Shown: positions 28,985-33,694 of the stretch, piece by piece
How the letters are laid out: the number at the start of each line of letters is the position of its first letter
Position numbering within the stretch: position 1 is the stretch's first letter
Source of the DNA: Cyanobacteria bacterium SBLK
GTDB taxonomy: Bacteria; Cyanobacteriota; Cyanobacteriia; Cyanobacteriales; Spirulinaceae
Assembly: GCA_017746715.1 (NCBI GenBank)
Contig: JAGHZQ010000123.1
Span: forward strand, 1-33,694
DNA length: 33,694 bases
Reading direction: 5' to 3'
Notes under the pieces: model-generated
The model's database searches: none
Seen by the model: the letters and a program-made list of their open reading frames with translations, nothing else
What the model was told of the DNA's origin: nothing
Translations under genes and position numbers: made by a program

Positions 28985-30673
28985 CTAGGAATCCGTCACG
29001 GCACCGAGATGACTCGAAGAAACCAAACGAGCGTATTTGGCCAGAACGCCTTTCGTATAGCGAGGGGTGGGGGTTTTCCATTCGGCGCGGCGTTTTGCCA
29101 GTTCCTCCTCGGCAACGTGGAGGTGCAGCGATCGCGCTTTGGCATCAATCGTAATTTGGTCCCCGTCTTTGACGAGAGCGATCGCGCCCCCGACTGCCGC
29201 TTCGGGAGCCACGTGACCCACGACTAACCCGTAAGTCCCTCCCGAAAAGCGCCCATCGGTAATCAAGCCAACAGAATCCCCCAGTCCCGCCCCGATAATG
29301 GCAGAAGTAGGGGCGAGCATCTCCCGCATCCCCGGCCCCCCTTTCGGTCCCTCGTAGCGCACCACGATGACATCTCCGGCGACGATCTGCCCGTCAAGGA
29401 TGGCGCTCAAACATTCTTCTTCCGATTCGAAGACTTTAGCAGGTCCAGTTATTTGCGGCTCTTTCACGCCACTAATTTTGGCAACGCCGCCAAATTCTGC
29501 GAGATTCCCCTTCAAAATAGCAAGATGCCCCGTGGCGTACATGGGATTATCCCAAGGGCGAATGACATCTTGTTCCGGGGAAGGTTCGTCGGGTATCCCT
29601 GCTAAGACTTCTGCAACAGTTTGACCGCTTATGGTGAGCGCATCGCCGTGGAGTAAGTCATGGTTTAATAACATTTTCATCACTTGGGGAATGCCCCCCG
29701 ATGCGTGTAAATTGGTCGCAACGTAGCGCCCGCTCGGTTTCAGATCGCATAACACGGGAACTCGACCGCGAATTGTCTCAAAATCCTCGAGGGTTAATTC
29801 AACGTCGATGGTATGAGCGATCGCCAGCAGGTGTAAAACCGCATTAGTGGATCCCCCGATCGCCATAATGACAGAAATGGCATTTTCAAAGGCCTTGCGA
29901 GTCAAAATCTGACTGGGAAGGATTTGCTTGCGAATGGCCTCCACCAACACCTCCGCCGATTTTGCCGTGCTCTGTGCCTTTTCCGCATCTTCAGCCGCCA
30001 TCGTAGACGAATAGGGCAAGCTCATCCCCATCACTTCAAAAGCCGAAGACATGGTATTCGCTGTATACATTCCCCCGCAAGACCCCGCCCCCGGACAAGC
30101 ATTGCGCTCGATCGCCATCAGGGTGTCCTCGTCCATTTTTCCCGCCCCGTACCGTCCCACGGCTTCAAACGCGCTAACGACGGTTAAATCTTCCCCATTG
30201 TAATGTCCCGGTTTAATGGTGCCGCCATAGACGAAAATTGCGGGAATATTCATGCGTGCCATCGCGATCATTGCTCCGGGCATATTCTTATCGCAGCCCC
30301 CGATCGCCAGCACCCCATCCATACTCTGAGCATTACAGGCCGTTTCGATGGCATCGGCAATGACCTCCCGCGAAACAAGAGAATATTTCATTCCTTCGGT
30401 CCCCATGGCAATCCCGTCGGAAACCGTAATCGTCCCAAACAGTTGTGGCATTGCTCCCGCCTCTCGCAGTGCGGTTTCTGCCCGTTCTGCCAGCAGATTG
30501 ATGCCCATATTGCAAGGGGTAATCGTGCTATAACCGCTTGCAAGGCCGACGATGGGTTTGCTAAAGTCGCTGTCTCCAAATCCCACTGCCCGTAACATGG
30601 CGCGATTGGGCGATCGCCGAATTCCTTGGGTAATGGTTTGACTTCTCCGATTGTCCGATATGTTGCTTGACAT
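28985..30673 (-). CDS. ilvD: Dihydroxy-acid dehydratase
   Basis: Iron-sulfur enzyme of branched-chain amino acid synthesis. It dehydrates 2,3-dihydroxy-isovalerate and 2,3-dihydroxy-3-methylvalerate to the keto acids leading to valine, leucine and isoleucine. The 562-residue length is normal. Cysteine motifs for the cluster are visible as GGCDKNMPGA and CPGAGSCGGMYTANTM, together with TPCNMGINLLAE near residue 52. The C-terminal domain carries VVRYEGPKGGPGMREML and LITDGRFSGG. The ATG at 30673 starts MSSNISDNRRSQTITQG; ENRRSQ-type starts are common in cyanobacterial IlvD. A pair of 11-base repeats lies about 100 bases upstream and may belong to its control region. Confidence 0.97.
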   Translation of the reverse strand: MSSNISDNRRSQTITQGIRRSPNRAMLRAVGFGDSDFSKPIVGLASGYSTITPCNMGINLLAERAETALREAGAMPQLFGTITVSDGIAMGTEGMKYSLVSREVIADAIETACNAQSMDGVLAIGGCDKNMPGAMIAMARMNIPAIFVYGGTIKPGHYNGEDLTVVSAFEAVGRYGAGKMDEDTLMAIERNACPGAGSCGGMYTANTMSSAFEVMGMSLPYSSTMAAEDAEKAQSTAKSAEVLVEAIRKQILPSQILTRKAFENAISVIMAIGGSTNAVLHLLAIAHTIDVELTLEDFETIRGRVPVLCDLKPSGRYVATNLHASGGIPQVMKMLLNHDLLHGDALTISGQTVAEVLAGIPDEPSPEQDVIRPWDNPMYATGHLAILKGNLAEFGGVAKISGVKEPQITGPAKVFESEEECLSAILDGQIVAGDVIVVRYEGPKGGPGMREMLAPTSAIIGAGLGDSVGLITDGRFSGGTYGLVVGHVAPEAAVGGAIALVKDGDQITIDAKARSLHLHVAEEELAKRRAEWKTPTPRYTKGVLAKYARLVSSSHLGAVTDS

Positions 30674-30771
30674 AATTTTTTCCGTTCTCCTCTCCTGCTA
30701 ACTCAGAAGGCAATTTTTCGCTTTACTATTGCTTTATTGTCTAACTTTTCCCCTCCCCTTTGAGTCATTTA

Positions 30772-30793
30772 GGAAAATTTTGGGAAAATTTTG
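30772..30793. promoter_or_regulatory. Tandem 11-base repeat GGAAAATTTTG x2 upstream of ilvD
   Basis: Two perfect, directly abutting copies of GGAAAATTTTG. Each contains the palindrome AAAATTTT, and the 11-base period puts both on the same face of the helix, a geometry seen in operator pairs. It lies 99-120 bases upstream of the ilvD ATG. A regulatory role is inference; AT-rich chance repetition is the alternative. Confidence 0.35.
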
Positions 30794-30969
30794 ACTTTTC
30801 TCGAGAAATGCCCCGATCCGCCAAATCCTTAACAATTGTTTAAGAAAAGCGCAATGCCTTGTTTTATTAGGGGTTTCACCGTGCGTCACTTCCAGAATCG
30901 ATCGCGATCGCACCCAAAACGATCGCCAGTCATTCAATTATTCCTACAGATGAAGAATTATAAATAAAG

Positions 30970-31075
30970 AGAAGCAACGCTCTCATAGGGCCAGCAAAAC
31001 AGGCAAATATTCAAAGGGTGCAACATTGAAAATTATCGATAAATTGGGAAGGGATGACCGCCTTCCGATTTTTTC
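30970..31075 (+). ncRNA. Possible short RNA or attenuated leader upstream of the pentapeptide gene
   Basis: TATAAA at 30959-30964 could be a -10 box giving a start near 30972. About 105 bases on, GGAAGG (31047-31052) and CCTTCC (31061-31066) form a hairpin followed by GATTTTTT, a terminator-like end located 31 bases before the ATG of the pentapeptide gene. The stretch could be a free small RNA or a leader whose terminator controls read-through. No known RNA family was recognised, and no clear -35 box is present. Confidence 0.35.
31047..31074 (+). terminator. Terminator-like hairpin just upstream of the pentapeptide gene
   Basis: Six-base GC-rich stem GGAAGG/CCTTCC with an 8-base loop, followed by GATTTTTT. 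The position before, not after, a gene on the same strand is what makes it notable: it would end any transcript coming from the 30960 region or act as an attenuator. Confidence 0.5.
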
Positions 31076-31105
31076 ACGGTGTTGTATCGCAAAATAGTTG
31101 AGGAT

Positions 31106-31978
31106 ATGAGCAAAGGGTTATTGATGATGGATGCCGCAGAACTCTTGCAACGCTATGCAAGAGGAGAACGAGACTTTCAAGGCGCAAAATTAGAGAGCGC
31201 ATTTCTGGGGGGCGCCAATTTAAGCGGTGCCAATTTGCGCGAGTGCGATCTGAGTGGAGCCAACTTAATTGGAGCCAATTTGGAGCGAACCAATTTAAGG
31301 GAAGCTAACCTCAGCGAATCTCATCTTGATGCTCTTTTAAATGAAGCCAATTTGATTGGCGCGAATTTAGAAAAGGCAACTTTAAAAGGTGCAAAATTAA
31401 CCAATGCATCTCTGAGAGCTGCCAATCTTCACAGTGCCATTTTGACGGGAGCCGATTTGAGTTTTGCCGTTCTCAGCGAAGCCGATATGCGCGAGGGCAA
31501 TTTGAATCGGGCTAGGTTAATCGGCTGTAATTTAGGCCGGGCAAAATTAATGAATGCTTCTTTAGAAGGGGCGAATTTAGAAGGCGCAAATTTAACCAAT
31601 GCCGTCTTAATGAAGGCAAATTTAGATGATGCTAATTTAACAAAAGCAATATTGGATGGAGCGAATTTGAGTTATGCCACTGGAGCGAGAGCCGATTTCA
31701 GTCACACTCGCATTAGCAGTGCGAATTTAGGAAGTAGTAAGTTTCCCGAAGCGAATTTCAGAGCCGCTCATATTATTTGGACGACATTACGGAGTACGGA
31801 CTTTACGCGGGCCAATCTCTATCGCGCTCAGTTATGCTGGTCGAATATGACGGGAGCCGTTTTGGTTGAAGCACAATTAATTGATGCCAATATTAACGAA
31901 GTCAATTTTAAGAATACAGATCTGCGCGGTGCAATTATGCCAGATGCGGGAAGTCGAGATATGAACGGCAAACAATGA
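31106..31978 (+). CDS. Pentapeptide-repeat protein
   Basis: The 290-residue product has a short N-terminal helix (MDAAELLQRYARGERDFQGA) followed by an almost unbroken run of A(N/D)LxX pentapeptides from about residue 30 to 275, for instance GANLSGANLRECDLSGANL. Such sequences fold as a right-handed quadrilateral beta-helix. No signal peptide, membrane segment or extra domain is seen, so it is probably a soluble cytoplasmic protein. Functions in the family range from DNA mimicry to scaffolding, and none can be assigned. The start is uncertain: ATG 31106 follows GAGGAT closely, ATG 31124 has AAAGGG six bases upstream, and GTG 31079 lies only five bases past the terminator-like T-run. Homologues often begin near MDAAELL. 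Confidence 0.88.
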   Translation: MSKGLLMMDAAELLQRYARGERDFQGAKLESAFLGGANLSGANLRECDLSGANLIGANLERTNLREANLSESHLDALLNEANLIGANLEKATLKGAKLTNASLRAANLHSAILTGADLSFAVLSEADMREGNLNRARLIGCNLGRAKLMNASLEGANLEGANLTNAVLMKANLDDANLTKAILDGANLSYATGARADFSHTRISSANLGSSKFPEANFRAAHIIWTTLRSTDFTRANLYRAQLCWSNMTGAVLVEAQLIDANINEVNFKNTDLRGAIMPDAGSRDMNGKQ

Positions 31979-32019
31979 AAATTTTTATCAATTCAAAATT
32001 ATCAATATTTGAATTTTGA

Positions 32020-32055
32020 GGTTGAGGGATGACGCGATCGCCACATCCCTCAACC
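32020..32055. terminator. Perfect 12-bp hairpin between convergent genes
   Basis: GGTTGAGGGATG (32020-32031) and CATCCCTCAACC (32044-32055) pair perfectly around a 12-base loop that contains the HIP1 octamer GCGATCGC. It lies 42 bases after the pentapeptide stop and 25 bases after the stop of the converging gene, so a bidirectional terminator is likely, although there is no T-tract. It may also be a copy of an interspersed palindrome. Confidence 0.5.
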
Positions 32056-32079
32056 GATCGAATCTTGCATTCTAAACGG

Positions 32080-32448
32080 TTAAGAGGGTTCTTGATAAAT
32101 TGAGAGTTCGTCTATGCGAATTTCAACGCGATCGCCCATTTTCGGACTCGAGTAGATTCGCAATTTGGCATCTTGAGAAAATTTTGCCATCTCATTTCCC
32201 AATTCCACAACCCGCTCGAGAACCTGCCAATTCGTAGCACGATCGGGACAAACAATAATTAAAGTTGCCACATTCGCTGCTGTTGAAATCGACCACTCGC
32301 AGGTGGCAAGGAGTTGTAAAATGTTAGGATCGCATTGTTGTTGAAAGCGCTGCGTTAAAGATAAATCTAATTGATGTCGGAGAAAGCGATCTTCGAGGGC
32401 AAGGGTTGGGGACGGAAGATCGTCGGGGGGGAGATGGGGAAGTACCAT
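32080..32448 (-). CDS. Conserved-looking small protein, unknown function
   Basis: A 122-residue protein that I do not recognise. It starts MVLPHLPPDDLPSPTLALED, continues with a helical section (RFLRHQLDLSLTQRFQQQC) and then a mixed alpha/beta part (VATLIIVCPDRATNWQVLE and LRIYSSPKMGDRVEIRIDEL). No signal peptide or membrane helix is seen, so it is probably cytoplasmic. Two cysteines are present in the middle but not in a metal-binding pattern. It converges with the pentapeptide gene across the 12-bp hairpin. The ATG at 32448 has no strong Shine-Dalgarno. Reading frame and amino acid mix look coding, but this rests on composition only. Confidence 0.65.
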   Translation of the reverse strand: MVLPHLPPDDLPSPTLALEDRFLRHQLDLSLTQRFQQQCDPNILQLLATCEWSISTAANVATLIIVCPDRATNWQVLERVVELGNEMAKFSQDAKLRIYSSPKMGDRVEIRIDELSIYQEPS

Positions 32449-32686
32449 TGAAATAGCTCAATTGATTCGGGCAAAGTTGGGAAGGCGTTCGATCTCGATT
32501 GTGGAACAAGGCGATCGCACTCTCGCAAGATTTGCATTTACACTGCAATTTTAGAAAATTAAAGGTTGTTCGCTTGTCATCACTATTAGCACTGCACTCA
32601 GTGTCTGGAAATCCTTCGAGACAAGGGGTTTAAAATTTGTTTGGGTGATGGGATAAGAATTTTAGAAGAAATGTTTCCAAAAAACC

Positions 32687-33589
32687 ATGAATCACGATAA
32701 AACTTCGCTTTACCAATACAAACCTTACAATCGCAGAGATCCCGATGTTTGGGACATACTCTATCTCGATAATGCCATTCCTGTCGATTCGGTGGCAAAA
32801 ACCCACATGATTCGGGATTTAAAGCACTGGACGCGAATTTACTTACTCATTCCCATTCGGATATTTGCCAATATTGCTCTCGGCATTATTTTAACAATTA
32901 AGCGATTGCTTCCTTTTCAGTTCAAATTTTACGGCTTCATGCACCGATCGGCAGCATTTTTTCTGCAAAACTTTGTAACTCCAGAAGCCTGTTATTTAAT
33001 CGTTCGACATATTTGTCTCGGTTCTAATCTCGTTAATTTTTTGATCGATAACGGACCCGATCGCAGGATCGAGAAAGCAGAACTTTATCCTAAAACGATC
33101 GGAGATTTAGCAACAAAAATGGCGTTTCTCGAACACGATCTCATCCTCTATAATTTTGTGTGGGATTATCATCAAGCAGAACGCAAAAATCCTGATTGGA
33201 TTGAAGAGGTCAAGCAAAGAGGAATCGACTTTAGCAGCATTCAGTCCGTATCAGTTGAAATTGATTTCGAGCATCGGGGTGGATTGAGAATTCTCGATTT
33301 AGAATCCGCGATCGAACTCTTTAAAGTTTTCTATTCTTTGTGTTTGACTTGCGATGAATTTGAACGCGCTGTTCTCTCGTTACAATTCGATGAAAATTTT
33401 GCCCTCTATATGGATAAAATTTTAGAAAGTGCTCAATGGAATCACGTGATTACCAATCGCCATCCCCTCGCCCCAAACAGTCCTTTTAATGCCGCACGGG
33501 ATTTACTTTTACACGGTATCATGACAGAATATATCCATCGCCTACTAGAAATTTTTAAGGAGCGAGAGCGATCGGAATTTCAACCATAA
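32687..33589 (+). CDS. Unrecognised 300-residue protein with a membrane-associated segment
   Basis: The protein opens with a tyrosine-rich polar stretch (SLYQYKPYNRRDPDVWDILY), then TRIYLLIPIRIFANIALGII at about 49-68, a likely membrane-embedded or interfacial helix. A second helical hydrophobic region and a mostly helical remainder follow. His and acidic residues cluster at AFLEHDLILYNFVWDYHQAE (residues about 147-166), and two further His residues lie near the C-terminus (NHVITNRHP). This spacing could make a metal site in a helical bundle, but I cannot place the family, so no function is given. The ATG at 32687 lacks a clear Shine-Dalgarno. The TAA stop runs straight into the long heptamer array. 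Confidence 0.75.
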   Translation: MNHDKTSLYQYKPYNRRDPDVWDILYLDNAIPVDSVAKTHMIRDLKHWTRIYLLIPIRIFANIALGIILTIKRLLPFQFKFYGFMHRSAAFFLQNFVTPEACYLIVRHICLGSNLVNFLIDNGPDRRIEKAELYPKTIGDLATKMAFLEHDLILYNFVWDYHQAERKNPDWIEEVKQRGIDFSSIQSVSVEIDFEHRGGLRILDLESAIELFKVFYSLCLTCDEFERAVLSLQFDENFALYMDKILESAQWNHVITNRHPLAPNSPFNAARDLLLHGIMTEYIHRLLEIFKERERSEFQP

Positions 33590-33694
33590 ACTATCAACTA
33601 TCAACTATCAACTATCAACTATCAACTATCAACTATCAACTATCAACTATCAACTATCAACTATCAACTATCAACTATCAACTATCAACTATCA
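33590..33694 (+). repeat. Heptamer tandem array (ACTATCA)15, continuing past the window
   Basis: Fifteen perfect copies of ACTATCA fill 33590-33694 without a single mismatch and continue beyond the right edge, so the true copy number is unknown. It begins at the base after the TAA of the preceding gene, and the stop codon supplies the first base of the AACTATC phase. Same unit as the 6-copy array at 2581 in the same orientation. Perfect copies imply recent expansion or continued homogenisation. Confidence 0.98.

Larger units (their letters stand above)
30674..31105. other. Divergent intergenic region between ilvD and the pentapeptide gene
   Basis: A 432-base gap containing, from left to right, the tandem GGAAAATTTTG repeat (30772-30793), a HIP1-rich patch (30895-30930), a possible -10 box TATAAA (30959-30964) and a hairpin followed by a T-run (31047-31074). 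The last two delimit a possible short transcript listed separately. No protein gene with a credible start was found in it. Confidence 0.5.

Noticed and set aside
33590..33694. Regular repeats considered as a CRISPR array
   Set aside because: The unit is 7 bases with no spacers between copies and no cas genes nearby; it is a simple tandem repeat.
16..33694. tRNA, rRNA or other known structured RNA genes
   Set aside because: I looked through each intergenic stretch for tRNA-like GTTCGAATC arms and for the conserved Yfr1 core and found none; a covariance-model scan would be the decisive test.

Overview
The window reads as chromosomal DNA of a cyanobacterium. The HIP1 octamer GCGATCGC and its core CGATCG occur throughout. 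The gene set includes photosystem I subunit PsaM, a group 2 sigma factor of the SigC type, an Rre1/Ycf29-like response regulator, the C5-pathway enzyme HemL and a DUF3318 protein. I found no tRNA, rRNA, CRISPR array, insertion sequence or phage gene. The genus cannot be fixed from this sequence alone.

Layout. (1) 1-4409: the 5' part of a secreted protein gene leaving the left edge, then a surface-polysaccharide module: a two-gene ABC exporter on the minus strand and a divergent two-domain GT2 glycosyltransferase. (2) 4510-7109: a close plus-strand set, namely a membrane-anchored low-complexity protein, a DUF429 protein and a double cupin. (3) 7148-12004: minus-strand genes for a transmembrane Ser/Thr kinase-like protein whose catalytic Asp is replaced by His, a DUF3318 protein, a Pro-rich anchored protein and a CNT nucleoside transporter. 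(4) 12146-17002: a small zinc-ribbon-like protein, accC, hemL (TTG start), tsaB and rre1. (5) 17146-25193: priA, sigC, and a LysM/M23 peptidase coupled by an ATGA overlap to a dCache hybrid histidine kinase. (6) 25372-25907: two overlapping gene remnants, a PhnZ-like HD protein lacking its HD half and a tyrosine-phosphatase fragment lacking the catalytic Cys. (7) 25923-33589: pheS, small membrane proteins, psaM (29 aa), a DMT transporter, ilvD, a pentapeptide-repeat protein and two unrecognised proteins.

Most genes are single housekeeping units, so the window is not one pathway. The clearest functional groupings are the ABC exporter with its glycosyltransferase, and the histidine kinase with its peptidoglycan hydrolase.

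The most unusual layer is repetitive DNA. Heptamer tandem arrays of the family TATCAAC/TATCAGT/TATCAAT occur at several intergenic sites. In two cases (GT2, tsaB) heptamer DNA runs directly into the start codon where a Shine-Dalgarno sequence would be. Palindromic interspersed repeats occur between genes, at the sigC stop codon, and inside the ATPase domain of the histidine kinase. I see no convincing undescribed multi-gene system. The best leads are the kinase with the lost catalytic Asp, the repeat-derived insert in the histidine kinase, the remnant pair upstream of pheS, and a possible short RNA or attenuator upstream of the pentapeptide gene.
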